A stretch of DNA of 64,000 bases from Halodurantibacterium daqingensis (GTDB taxonomy: Bacteria > Pseudomonadota > Alphaproteobacteria > Rhodobacterales > Rhodobacteraceae), in NCBI RefSeq assembly GCF_042666235.1, contig NZ_JBHTFQ010000001.1, positions 558,001 to 622,000 on the forward strand, given 5' to 3'. A model generated the notes under the pieces. It did not search any database. It had not been told where the DNA came from and saw nothing but the letters and a program-made list of their open reading frames with translations. This document shows, piece after piece, positions 33,774 through 42,518 of this stretch. The position numbers and the translations under genes were made by a program. Each line of letters begins with the position of its first letter. Within the stretch, counting starts at the first letter, position 1.

Positions 33774-34149
33774 CTTTCCCCAAGATAGGTTGATGGTGCC
33801 TGACAGATTGTCAGAACGCTCTCCGGGCCGAGCATGTTGCAGCGGCCTCCGCGCGGAACATGGTTTCCAAGTGTCATCCAAAGGCTGCGAAGCCGCCGGC
33901 GACAAGGTCCGCTGCGCGTCGGTGTTGCAGGCATGCCCATGGGATCAGGATCACGACAGCGTCGTCTTCGAGCTACCGTGCTTCGATCTGGCATCACCCG
34001 GGTTATTTCGCGCGACCGCGCGCCGATACGCCCCTGGGGTATTCTGCGCCCGACCGGCGCGCATCGACGGCCTCGAGAATCAGGGCGTTCAGAGACATTG
34101 CTCGCGCATCTCGTCGCCCTGGATATCGTGCTGACCCTTGGGAGGGCCC
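33774..34149. other. Spacer between the tRNA-Glu copies, no gene supported
   Basis: Several overlapping frames of 60-114 codons exist but all are rich in Arg, Pro and Ser and none resembles a known protein. The stretch looks decayed. Confidence 0.5.
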
Positions 34150-34418
34150 ATGGAGAACATTTCTCATGATATCATGTCTGGCACAGGTTTGGCGTTCATC
34201 TTGGCAGGGGCATTGATCACGGCGAAGGCCGTCATTCTGAGGGAGGAGGATGCGATCGACATCGGATGTCGTGTCTTGCAGGCGAAACGCCTGTCCATGG
34301 TGCAGAATCTTCTGCGATCATCTCGCGCGGCGCGGCGTGGTCTTCTGCTCATCGCCGGGGCACCGCTTTGCAGCCTGCGCCCATTCGCTGGAGAATTGCG
34401 TTGCACGGATGGGCATGA
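34150..34418 (+). pseudogene. Small membrane protein gene, apparently frameshifted
   Basis: GGGAGG precedes an ATG at 34150. The frame encodes MENISHDIMSGTGLAFILAG, one membrane helix (to AVILREED), a polar stretch and RAARRGLLLIAG, then switches to a frame that reads without stop into the antisense of the tRNA. Adding one C in GCCGGGGC at about 34354-34360 restores LLLIAAGTALQ and a stop at 34416-34418, giving about 89 residues with a second hydrophobic segment. So either a one-base deletion killed the gene or there is a sequencing error. No family is recognised. Confidence 0.45.
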
Positions 34419-34461
34419 GAGATCTGCCCAGCAGCCAGCCCATTGCAATGCAAGGAAACCA

Positions 34462-34536
34462 TGGCAGCCCGTAGGGGAATCGAACCCCTCTTTCCAGGTT
34501 GAAAACCTGGCGTCCTAACCGATAGACGAACGGGCC
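34462..34536 (-). tRNA. tRNA-Glu (anticodon TTC), second copy
   Basis: The reverse complement of 34462-34536 is identical to the tRNA-Glu at 33699-33773, including the encoded CCA. Transcription runs toward the first copy. It is a duplicate gene from the same inverted duplication. Confidence 0.97.
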
Positions 34537-34560
34537 ATGTTGGCGTGACGCGGCTTTTAG
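34462..34560 (-). repeat. Inverted repeat, copy 2 (tRNA-Glu plus 24 upstream bases)
   Basis: Partner of the segment at 33675-33773, matching at 97 of 99 positions. The conserved upstream bases include CTAAAA, placed where a -10 element of a tRNA promoter would be. Confidence 0.9.
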
Positions 34561-34614
34561 GGCAGGGCGCGGCGCCGTGCAAGCCCGATTCTTGCGAAAT
34601 CCTGACGCGCGTGA

Positions 34615-36363
34615 TCACGCCAGTGCCGCATCCTCAAGCCGGAGCTGAACCCGGTTGCGTCCGCCCCAGGTATTGATCTCGAGCCGGCCTGCGACATGGA
34701 ACCGTCGCCCGCCATGGCCCTCGATCATCGGACCCAGCGCACAGTCGAAGGCACCGAAGCAGACCGCGTCGATCGAGGCGCCCATACCGTCGGTAAAGCA
34801 GAACCGGAGATGGTTTTGTCCCATGCGCCGCAGCCCGGTCAGCGCAACGTCCGGGAAGGCAAAGCGCGGGGCAGGTGCGCCCGCGCCGAAGGGACCCGCG
34901 GCCTCGATCTGCTCAACCAGTTCGGGCGTTGCCGCGCCGGGCATCAGCAAGGCGTCAAGCCGCAGATCCTGCGGCCCCATGCTGCCCGCGCCCTGGCGGG
35001 CCAGCAGATCGGCAAGTCGCGCCATCGCCGGTTCCAGCGACTCGCGGGTCACGGTCAGGCCGGCGGCCATCTTGTGCCCGCCGCCCTTGAGCAAAAGCCC
35101 CTCGGCGGCGACACGCTGGATCGCCGCGCCCAGATCAACGCCCGTCACCGAACGGCCCGATCCCTTGCCGATTCCGTTGTCGAGGCCGATGACCACGGCG
35201 GGGCGGTTGGTCGCCTCTTTCAGCCGTGCCGCGACGATGCCCACCACGCCCGGATGCCAGCCCTCGCCCGCCGCCCAGACAAGGGGGCCATCGACACCGC
35301 GTGCCTCGGCCTGGGCCATCGCCTCTTCTCGAACGCGGTTTTCGATCTCGCGGCGTTCGGTGTTCAGCTCGTCCAGGCGGCGGGCCATCGCCTCGGCTTC
35401 GTGCGGATCCTCGGTGGCCAGAAGCCGCGCGCCCAGATCGGCCTGGCCGATCCGCCCGCCCGCGTTCACGCGCGGCCCCAGCAGGAAGCCCAGATGATAG
35501 GCATTGGGCGCCGCGTCCATGCGCGCCACATCCGCAAGGGCGACAAGACCGGGCCGCTGGCGCCCCGCCATGACCTTCAACCCCTGGCGCACCAGCGCGC
35601 GGTTCACGCCCACCAGCGGCGCCACATCCGCCACCGTCGCCAGCGCCACCAGATCGAGCATGGCCAGAAGGTCCGGGCCCCGGGTGCCGACCCCGCGAAG
35701 CTGGCGGTTCGCTTCGACCAGCATCAGGAAAACGACGCCCGCCGCGCAAAGATGCGCAAGGCTGCCGTCCTCGTCCTGCCGGTTCGGGTTCACGACGGCC
35801 AGCGCCTCGGGGAGGGTTTCGCCGCCCAGATGGTGATCGAGCACCACCACATCGGCGCCTTTGGCCGCAGCGATGGGTTCATGGCTCAGGGTGCCGCAAT
35901 CGACGCAGATGATGAGATCATGGGCCTCGGCCAGCATCTGCATCGCCGGGACGTTCGGGCCATAGCCTTCGTCGATCCGGTCGGGAATGTAGAGCGTGGC
36001 CTGCCGGCCCATCTGCCGCAGCCAGCACAGAAGAAGCGCGGCCGAGGCGCCCCCATCCACATCATAATCGGCAAAGATCGCGATCCGTTCACCGCGCTGC
36101 ACCGCTGCCACGAAACGTGCCGCGGCGGCGCCCATGTCGCGCAGGACCAGCGGGTCGGGCAGCAGGTCGCGCAGGGCAGGGGCGAGGAAGCCCGCCGCCT
36201 CGGGCGCGGACACGCCGCGGCGCACCAGAATGCGGCAGAGCGCGCCCGGAAGACCCGTCTGCTGGGCCATCGCCTCGGCCAGCCTGTCGTCCTCGGCGCC
36301 GGGGCCGACCCAGCGCCGGCCAAGGGCCGAAGCCTCGACGCCCAGAAAGGCGGGCGTCCTCAC
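34615..36363 (-). CDS. recJ: Single-stranded-DNA-specific exonuclease RecJ
   Basis: A 582-residue 5'-3' exonuclease of the DHH family acting in RecF-pathway repair and mismatch repair. DHH motifs are in order: ADYDVDGGASAALLL (about 100), VDCGT, VVLDHHLGGETLP (DHH), ATVADVAPL, then the DHHA1 part with GGRIGQADLGARLL and KGGGHKMAAG. The C-terminal OB-like part ends in LEINTWGGRNRVQLRLED. Length is normal. The gene overlaps glpX by four bases and is last in the hom-glpX-recJ series. Confidence 0.96.
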   Translation of the reverse strand: MRTPAFLGVEASALGRRWVGPGAEDDRLAEAMAQQTGLPGALCRILVRRGVSAPEAAGFLAPALRDLLPDPLVLRDMGAAAARFVAAVQRGERIAIFADYDVDGGASAALLLCWLRQMGRQATLYIPDRIDEGYGPNVPAMQMLAEAHDLIICVDCGTLSHEPIAAAKGADVVVLDHHLGGETLPEALAVVNPNRQDEDGSLAHLCAAGVVFLMLVEANRQLRGVGTRGPDLLAMLDLVALATVADVAPLVGVNRALVRQGLKVMAGRQRPGLVALADVARMDAAPNAYHLGFLLGPRVNAGGRIGQADLGARLLATEDPHEAEAMARRLDELNTERREIENRVREEAMAQAEARGVDGPLVWAAGEGWHPGVVGIVAARLKEATNRPAVVIGLDNGIGKGSGRSVTGVDLGAAIQRVAAEGLLLKGGGHKMAAGLTVTRESLEPAMARLADLLARQGAGSMGPQDLRLDALLMPGAATPELVEQIEAAGPFGAGAPAPRFAFPDVALTGLRRMGQNHLRFCFTDGMGASIDAVCFGAFDCALGPMIEGHGGRRFHVAGRLEINTWGGRNRVQLRLEDAALA

Positions 36364-37325
36364 TTCGCCGGGGTGCGGTAGGTCATCCGGCGCACGGATC
36401 CTGTCTTGGAGCGCATCAATACGGTTTCCAGTGTGAACCAGCCCACTTCGCGCTTGATCCCCGGCAGGATCGAGCCGTCGGTCACACCGGTTGCGGCAAA
36501 GATCACGTCCTGGGTCACCATCTCGTCGCGGGTGTAGATGCGGTCGAAGTCGGTAATGCCGGCGCGGCTGGCGCGGCTGCGTTCCTCATCGTCACGGAAG
36601 GTAAGGCGCCCCCACATCTGCCCGCCCATGCATTTCAGTGCGGCCGCTGCCAGAACGCCCTCCGGCGCGCCGCCAGACCCCATGTACATGTCGATCCCGG
36701 TCACTTCGGCTTCGGCGCAGTGAATCACCCCTGCCACGTCGCCGTCGGTGATCAGCCGGATCGCCGCCCCGGTCGACCGGACCTCGGCGATCAGATCCTC
36801 GTGCCGGGGGCGCTCAAGGATGCAGACGGTGATATCCGCCGGATCGCAGCTTTTCGCGGCCGCCAGCGCGCGCACCCGTTCGGCGGGCGACATGTCAAGG
36901 CTGACCACATCCACGGGATAGCCGGGGCCGATCGCCAGCTTGTCCATGTAGACGTCGGGCGCATGCAGCATCGAGCCGCGCGGCCCCATGGCGATGACCG
37001 TCAGCGCGTTCGGCATATCCTTGGCCGTCAGGGTCGTGCCTTCCAGCGGGTCAAGGGCGATGTCCACGGCGGGGCCGTTGCCGGTGCCGACCTCTTCGCC
37101 GATGTAAAGCATCGGGGCCTCGTCCCGCTCGCCCTCGCCGATCACCACCACGCCGTTGATGTCCAGCATGTTCAGCTGGGTGCGCATCGCGTCCACTGCC
37201 GCCTGATCTGCCGCCTTCTCGTCGCCCCGACCCACGAAACGAGCCGAGGCAAGGGCGGCGGCCTCGGACACTCGGGCGAGGCCCAGCGACAACATGCGGT
37301 CATGGAATTCTACAGGAGCGGTCAT
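36360..37325 (-). CDS. glpX: Class II fructose-1,6-bisphosphatase
   Basis: A 321-residue GlpX enzyme, which removes phosphate from fructose-1,6-bisphosphate (gluconeogenesis, Calvin cycle). Metal and substrate motifs: GRGDEKAADQAAVDAMR, GEGERDEAPMLYIGE, the DPLEGTTL lithium-sensitive phosphatase signature, and GSGGAPEGVLAAAALK. It lies 36 bases after hom and overlaps recJ by four bases; the hom-glpX-recJ order is common in Rhodobacteraceae. Confidence 0.96.
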   Translation of the reverse strand: MTAPVEFHDRMLSLGLARVSEAAALASARFVGRGDEKAADQAAVDAMRTQLNMLDINGVVVIGEGERDEAPMLYIGEEVGTGNGPAVDIALDPLEGTTLTAKDMPNALTVIAMGPRGSMLHAPDVYMDKLAIGPGYPVDVVSLDMSPAERVRALAAAKSCDPADITVCILERPRHEDLIAEVRSTGAAIRLITDGDVAGVIHCAEAEVTGIDMYMGSGGAPEGVLAAAALKCMGGQMWGRLTFRDDEERSRASRAGITDFDRIYTRDEMVTQDVIFAATGVTDGSILPGIKREVGWFTLETVLMRSKTGSVRRMTYRTPAK

Positions 37326-37361
37326 GGGAATATCCTCTGGTTGGTCACTGGGTACGAAAAG

Positions 37362-38648
37362 TCAGACGGCCTCGATACGGATCGCGACCGGATCGCCATG
37401 CACCACCCCCGTCGCGGCAAAGCTGCGAAGTGCGTGATCAATGGCGTCGCGGGTGGTCTTGTGGGTGACGATCAGTACGGGCGCGGTGGTTTCATCATGC
37501 CCATACTGCCGCATCCGGTTGATGGAGATACCCGCATCGCCCAGGGCTGCGGCCACCTTGGCCAGCGCGCCGGGTTTGTCCAGCAGGGTCATGCGCAGAT
37601 AGAAGGGGGCGGCCACGGCGGCCTTGGCGGGCGTGGGTTCCGTCAGGCGGGCGGCGGGCTGTCCGAAGGTGGAAAGCCGCGTGCCGCGCGCGATGTCGAT
37701 CACATCGGCCATCACTGCACTGGCCGTCGGCCCCTGGCCCGCGCCCGCGCCGCGCAGGACGATCTGGCCCACGCTGTCGCCTTCCAGCACCACCATGTTC
37801 GTGCCGCCCTGCAACTGGCCCAGCGGGCTGTCGGCGGGAACAAGGCAAGGGCTCATCCGCTGTTCTAGGCCGCGGCCAGTCATCTGCGCCACCCCCAGAA
37901 GCTTGATGCGATAGCCCATGTCGGCAGCGTGCCGGATATCCTCGATCGCGATGCGCCCGATGCCCTCCAGTTCAACCGCATCAAAGCTGACCCGGGTTCC
38001 GAAGGCAATCGCGGCCAGCAGGGCCAGCTTGTGACCGGCGTCGATGCCGCCCACGTCAAGGTTCGGATCCGCCTCGAGGTAACCCAGCGCGCGGGCTTCC
38101 TCGAAAACCTCGTCATAGGGCAGGCCCGCATTCTCCATCCGTGTGAGGATATAGTTGCAGGTGCCGTTCATCACTCCCATGACGCGGCGCATCTGGTTCG
38201 CCGCCATGCCCTCGGTCAGGGCTTTCACAACCGGGATGCCGCCCGCGACTGCCGCCTCGAAGCGGATGACCCGGCCCGCGGCCTCGGCCATTTCGGCAAG
38301 GGTCTGGCCATGATGGGCAAGAAGGGCCTTGTTCGCCGTCACCACATCCTTGCCGGCGGCGATCGCGGCCTCGGTCGCCGCCTTGGCGGGGCCATTGTCG
38401 CCGCCGATCAACTCGACGAATACATCCACATCCGGGCGCGTTGCGACGGCGGTGGCGCTGTCTTCCCAGGCATAGGCCGACAGATCAACTCCGCGGTCCC
38501 GCGTGCGATCCCGGGCACAAAGCGCCGAGATGGTCACCGGCCGGCCCGACCGCGCCTCGATCAGCGCGGCGTGGTTCTGGACGATCTTCACCACCCCCAT
38601 GCCGACGGTTCCCAGGCCAGCAATGCCAAGGCGCAAGGGTTCGGACAT
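37362..38648 (-). CDS. hom: Homoserine dehydrogenase
   Basis: A 428-residue enzyme that reduces aspartate semialdehyde to homoserine for threonine and methionine synthesis. It has the Rossmann motif GLGTVGMGVVK, VVTANKALLAHHG, the catalytic region GTCNYILTRM and EADPNLDVGGIDAGHKLALL, and a C-terminal ACT domain (about 350-428, YLRMTLLDKPGALAKVAAAL) through which threonine commonly inhibits the enzyme. Length and order are typical. Confidence 0.96.
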   Translation of the reverse strand: MSEPLRLGIAGLGTVGMGVVKIVQNHAALIEARSGRPVTISALCARDRTRDRGVDLSAYAWEDSATAVATRPDVDVFVELIGGDNGPAKAATEAAIAAGKDVVTANKALLAHHGQTLAEMAEAAGRVIRFEAAVAGGIPVVKALTEGMAANQMRRVMGVMNGTCNYILTRMENAGLPYDEVFEEARALGYLEADPNLDVGGIDAGHKLALLAAIAFGTRVSFDAVELEGIGRIAIEDIRHAADMGYRIKLLGVAQMTGRGLEQRMSPCLVPADSPLGQLQGGTNMVVLEGDSVGQIVLRGAGAGQGPTASAVMADVIDIARGTRLSTFGQPAARLTEPTPAKAAVAAPFYLRMTLLDKPGALAKVAAALGDAGISINRMRQYGHDETTAPVLIVTHKTTRDAIDHALRSFAATGVVHGDPVAIRIEAV

Positions 38649-38725
38649 GATGGGTCTCCGTCGATCAGGGTTGTCGCTGGGTTGTTAGCCTGTTGCGCAA
38701 TCCGGCGCAACGCGGCTTGAACCGC

Positions 38726-38974
38726 TCAGCGCGCGCCCTCCAGACGCGAGCGTTCGTCGGGATGCAGAACGGGGCGGCGCAGGGCGGCAGCGCGTGCCCG
38801 CAGGGCCGCCGCGCGGACCTCAAGCGTTTCGGCCGTCGCCGGCGCGATGGAGACATCATCGGCCCGTGCGGTCAGCGTTTCAAGCGGCACCAGCGCGGGG
38901 TAGTCCCCGTCTGGCGGCGCGGCGCAGCCTGCAAGGCACAGGCAAAGCGGCAAAAATGCGGAAAAGCGGGGCAT
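38726..38974 (-). CDS. Small lipoprotein, conserved hypothetical
   Basis: An 82-residue protein with a classic lipoprotein signal: PRFSAFLPLCLCLAGCAAPP, the cysteine at residue 17 following LAG. The mature part is short, with a Pro/Leu stretch (DYPALVPLETLTARAD) and an Ala/Arg-rich helix (VRAAALRARAAALRRP). No known function. It sits 77 bases upstream of hom on the same strand and may be a separate unit. Confidence 0.75.
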   Translation of the reverse strand: MPRFSAFLPLCLCLAGCAAPPDGDYPALVPLETLTARADDVSIAPATAETLEVRAAALRARAAALRRPVLHPDERSRLEGAR

Positions 38975-39140
38975 CGGTCATCCTTGGCAGAGATCGCGAG
39001 CTTACAGGGCGCGGGGGGCAGGGGGCAAGGCTGCCGGCCGATCCACGCCGGCCCGTGGCACTGGCGGCCGCGACACGCACATCGCCGATCTGCCGCGCGA
39101 TTTGCATTGTGCCACGGTCCGATTTGTTTAGGTTGCGGCC

Positions 39141-39728
39141 ATGGCACGCAAGACCGGATCGCATTCCGACATCACCGGCCCCCGGGTGCGCGAAGCGGCC
39201 CTGCGGCTGTTCGCGCGGCAGGGCTATGCGGCGGTGTCGATGCGCGGCCTTGCAGCCGAGGTGGGGGTGCAGGCCGGGGCGCTTTATCTTTACACCCGCG
39301 ACAAGCAAAGCCTGCTGTTCGATCTGATGAAGGGCCATATGGATGATCTTCTGTCCGCCTGGGCGGAAGAGCCGAAGGGCGACGGCCCGATGGCGCGGCT
39401 CGAGGCGTTCTGTCGCTTTCACATCGGGTTCAACCTGGAACGGCCCGATGCCGTCTTTGTCTCCTACATGGAGCTTCGCAACCTTGAACCCGCGAATTTC
39501 GACGTGATCGAGGCGTTGCGCAAGGCCTATGAAACCGAACTGGAAACCATCCTGAAAGAGGGCGTGGACGAAGGCATCTTTGCGGTGCCGGACACCAAGC
39601 TGGCCACGCTGGCGCTGATCGCGATGCTGACCGGCGTCACCACCTGGTATCGCGAAGGTGGGCGGCTGTCGCGGGCGCGGGTAGGGCAGATCTACTGGGA
39701 CATGGTGCGCAAATCTGTCGGTGCCTGA
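39141..39728 (+). CDS. TetR/AcrR family transcriptional regulator
   Basis: A 195-residue repressor. The N-terminal HTH is clear: VREAALRLFARQGYAAVSMRGLAAEVGVQAGALYLYTRDKQSLL at about 14-60 (in two parts: LFARQGYAAVSMRGLA and VGVQAGALYLYTRDK). The C-terminal ligand domain has FHIGFNLERPDAVFVSYMELRNL. The effector is unknown. It is 84 bases upstream of the glutamate dehydrogenase gene in the same direction and may regulate it, but no operator is evident. Confidence 0.92.
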   Translation: MARKTGSHSDITGPRVREAALRLFARQGYAAVSMRGLAAEVGVQAGALYLYTRDKQSLLFDLMKGHMDDLLSAWAEEPKGDGPMARLEAFCRFHIGFNLERPDAVFVSYMELRNLEPANFDVIEALRKAYETELETILKEGVDEGIFAVPDTKLATLALIAMLTGVTTWYREGGRLSRARVGQIYWDMVRKSVGA

Positions 39729-39812
39729 TCTTTGTGCTTTTGGGGTGTTTTCTTCAGCTTTGTCGCCTAGGCTCACCGTGCGGCCGAAACCGCCAATGAA
39801 CAGGAGTGTCGT

Positions 39813-41243
39813 ATGAACGTCGTCGCCGAGCCGAGCTTTCGGGAATCCGTGGATCTTATGTTCAATCGCGCAGCTGCGCTGATGGATCTGTCGCCCGGGC
39901 TCGAGCAGAAGATCCGGGTCTGCAATGCCACATATACCGTCCGCTTCGGTGTTCGGCTGCGCGGCAAGATCGAGACCTTCGTGGGCTATCGTGCCGTGCA
40001 TTCCGAACATATGGAGCCGGTCAAGGGCGGCATCCGCTATGCCCCGAACGTGCATCAGGACGAAGTCGAGGCCCTGGCGGCGCTGATGACCTACAAATGC
40101 GCGCTGGTCGAAACACCCTTCGGCGGCTCCAAGGGCGGGCTCTGCATCGACCCGCGCCAGTATGACGAACACGAACTGGAACAGATCACCCGCCGCTTTG
40201 CCTATGAGCTGATCAAGCGCGACCTGATCCACCCCAGCCAGAACGTGCCCGCCCCGGACATGGGCACCGGCGAACGCGAGATGGCCTGGATCGCCGATCA
40301 GTATGCGCGGATGAACACCACCGACATCAACGCGCGCGCCTGTGTCACCGGCAAGCCTCTGCACGGCGGCGGCATTTCAGGCCGCGTCGAGGCGACCGGG
40401 CGCGGCGTGCAATACGCCCTGCGCGAATTCTTCCGCCACCCCGAGGATGTGGCCAAGGCGGGGCTGTCGGGTACCCTGGACGGGAAACGGATCATCGTGC
40501 AGGGCCTTGGAAATGTGGGCTACCACGCCGCGCTGTTCCTGTCGCAGGAGGATGGGGCGCGGATCACCACGGTGATCGAGCGTGACGGCGCGATCGTTGA
40601 TCCCGAGGGGGTTGATATTCCCGCGCTGCGCGACTGGATCGCGAAACACGGTGGCGTACGTGACTGCCCCTTCGGCACCTATGTGGAAGACGGCGCCGCC
40701 TTGCTGGAGGCCGAGTGCGATATCCTGATCCCCGCGGCGCTGGAAGGGGTAATCAACCTCACCAATGCCGCGCGAATCCAGGCCCCGCTGATCATCGAGG
40801 CAGCGAACGGCCCGATCACCGCCGGGGCGGACGAAATCCTGCGCCGCAAGGGCGCGGTCGTCATTCCCGATCTTTACGCCAATGCCGGCGGGGTGACCGT
40901 GTCCTATTTCGAATGGGTCAAGAACCTGTCGCATATCCGCTTCGGCCGGATGCAACGCCGCTCGGAAGAGGCACATTATCAGCTTCTGGTGGATGAGCTG
41001 GAGCGGCTTTCGGCCGACAAGGGCCTGGGGTGGGAGCTGTCGCCCGACTTCAAGCGAAAGTACATGCAGGGCGCGAGCGAACTGGATCTCGTGCGGTCGG
41101 GGCTGGATGACACGATGCGCACCGCCTACCAGTCGATGCGCGAGGTCTGGCACAGCCGCGAAGAGGTCAGCGACCTGCGCGTCGCAGCCTATATGGTTGC
41201 CATCGAGCGGGTGGCGCGCAGCTACCGGTCCAAGGGACTCTGA
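39813..41243 (+). CDS. Glu/Leu/Phe/Val family dehydrogenase, probable glutamate dehydrogenase
   Basis: A 476-residue hexameric-type dehydrogenase. Substrate domain motifs: VKGGIRYAPNVHQDEVEALA and LVETPFGGSKGGL with the catalytic lysine region, then PAPDMGTGEREMAW; the NAD domain has VQGLGNVGYHAALFL. The fit is best to NAD-dependent glutamate dehydrogenase, which links glutamate and 2-oxoglutarate, but leucine or phenylalanine specificity cannot be excluded by eye. A hairpin follows the gene. Confidence 0.92.
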   Translation: MNVVAEPSFRESVDLMFNRAAALMDLSPGLEQKIRVCNATYTVRFGVRLRGKIETFVGYRAVHSEHMEPVKGGIRYAPNVHQDEVEALAALMTYKCALVETPFGGSKGGLCIDPRQYDEHELEQITRRFAYELIKRDLIHPSQNVPAPDMGTGEREMAWIADQYARMNTTDINARACVTGKPLHGGGISGRVEATGRGVQYALREFFRHPEDVAKAGLSGTLDGKRIIVQGLGNVGYHAALFLSQEDGARITTVIERDGAIVDPEGVDIPALRDWIAKHGGVRDCPFGTYVEDGAALLEAECDILIPAALEGVINLTNAARIQAPLIIEAANGPITAGADEILRRKGAVVIPDLYANAGGVTVSYFEWVKNLSHIRFGRMQRRSEEAHYQLLVDELERLSADKGLGWELSPDFKRKYMQGASELDLVRSGLDDTMRTAYQSMREVWHSREEVSDLRVAAYMVAIERVARSYRSKGL

Positions 41244-41253
41244 CGAAGCACGT

Positions 41254-41291
41254 TGGGCTGCGCCACTGACCCCGGGCAGCGGCGCAGCCCA
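41254..41291 (+). terminator. Hairpin after the glutamate dehydrogenase gene
   Basis: A perfect 11-bp stem (TGGGCTGCGCC / GGCGCAGCCCA) with a 16-base loop begins 11 bases after the stop codon. No T run follows, so terminator function is probable but not certain. Confidence 0.5.
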
Positions 41292-41713
41292 GATCGGTCG
41301 GCTGGGGCGAGAGGCCGCCAACCACCGTTCCGCCGCAAGGGGTCGGGGTGGCGGCGCAGGCTACCGGGTGGCAGCGGCACCCGGGCTGCCCCGCAACGAC
41401 TCGCGAACCGTGGCAGTCTTGGCTGTTGTGATGCGTCCGGCGTTTCGGGGCCTGCCAGAGCCCTTCCGGGGGACAGAGAGGGCCGGAAGGGCCGGTGACA
41501 TGCAGGGGGCCATATCCGGCCGGCAACGGCTCCGGGGCTGATCTGTTGCAGCGGCAGGGGCTGCGGCGCCGCTTTGAAACAAGGGTGGAAACCGCATCTT
41601 TCCAGGCGTCGGGCCGGGCCGAAGCGGCCCGACCTGATGATGATGGCGTGGCAATCACGCGTCGCGCAAGGAAGGCGCAGAACCTTTCCCGGACCTCGCA
41701 GTTGCCCGCGCAA
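41292..41713. other. Gene-free stretch between convergent gdh and fabI
   Basis: About 420 bases hold only frames with compositions unlike proteins on both strands (Arg/Pro/Gly/Ala-rich). No repeat, tRNA or clear second terminator was seen. Confidence 0.5.
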
Positions 41714-42502
41714 TCAGATATGTTCAGCCTGAGCCATGCCCAGCACGTGATAGCCGCCATCCACCCGGATGATTTCGCCGGTGGTATGGGCGCCGTAATC
41801 GGATGCCAGATAAACGGCCGTTCCGCCTACCGATTCCAGGGTTGCGTTGCTGCGCAGCGGGGCGTTGATTTCGGTCGTGCGATAGGTGCGGCGCGCGCCG
41901 CCGATGGCGGCACCCGCAAGCGTTTTCATCGGTCCCGGCGAGATGGCGTTTACGCGGATCCCCTGCGGGCCGAGGTCATTGGCCAGATAACGCACCGCCG
42001 ATTCCAGCGCCGCCTTGGCCACGCCCATGACGTTGTAGAACGGCGTCACCCGGTTCGAACCCTGATAGGTCAGCGTCAGGAGCGTGCCGCCCTCGGGCAT
42101 CAGTTCTGACGCGCGGCGGGCAATGTCGATGAAGGAATAGCACGAAATCACAAGCGAATTGCTGAAGTTGTCACGGCTCGTGTTGATGAAGCGGCCGTGC
42201 AGCTCGTTCTTGTCGGAATAGGCAATGGCATGGACAACGAAATCCAGCGTGTTCCATTCCTCCCGCAGCCGTTCAAAGGCGCGGTCAAGCGAGGCGTCGT
42301 CGGTGACATCGACATCCACAAGGATCGATGATCCGACCGATGCGGCCAGCGGCTCGACCCGTTTGCCGAAGGCTTCACCCTGGTAGCTGAAGGCAAGTTC
42401 CGCCCCTTCGGCGGCCATCGCCCGGGCGATGCCCCAGGCGATCGACCGCTCGTTTGCGACACCCATGATGAGCCCGCGCTTGCCCTTCATCAATTCGGCC
42501 AT
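41714..42502 (-). CDS. fabI: Enoyl-ACP reductase (NADH)
   Basis: A 262-residue FabI, which catalyses the last reduction in each cycle of fatty acid elongation and is the target of triclosan. Motifs: GLIMGVANERSIAWGIA at the N terminus, the catalytic Y-x6-K in FYNVMGVAKAALE, and ISPGPMKTLAG. The ATG at 42502 follows AGGA; the frame upstream overlaps the end of fabB and is excluded. It is the last gene of fabA-fabB-fabI, 16 bases after fabB. Confidence 0.96.
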   Translation of the reverse strand: MAELMKGKRGLIMGVANERSIAWGIARAMAAEGAELAFSYQGEAFGKRVEPLAASVGSSILVDVDVTDDASLDRAFERLREEWNTLDFVVHAIAYSDKNELHGRFINTSRDNFSNSLVISCYSFIDIARRASELMPEGGTLLTLTYQGSNRVTPFYNVMGVAKAALESAVRYLANDLGPQGIRVNAISPGPMKTLAGAAIGGARRTYRTTEINAPLRSNATLESVGGTAVYLASDYGAHTTGEIIRVDGGYHVLGMAQAEHI

Positions 42503-42518
42503 GCGATCCTGTCCCCGA

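Noticed and set aside
33834..34169. A 111-codon Arg-rich frame between the tRNA-Glu genes
   Set aside because: Composition and lack of any motif fit decayed DNA; it overlaps other equally poor frames.
34696..36381. A 561-codon open frame antisense to recJ
   Set aside because: Product is His/Gln/Arg-rich without domains; a GC-rich shadow of recJ.
41292..41713. Possible small RNA or gene remnant after gdh
   Set aside because: No promoter, structure or protein likeness that could be supported by eye.
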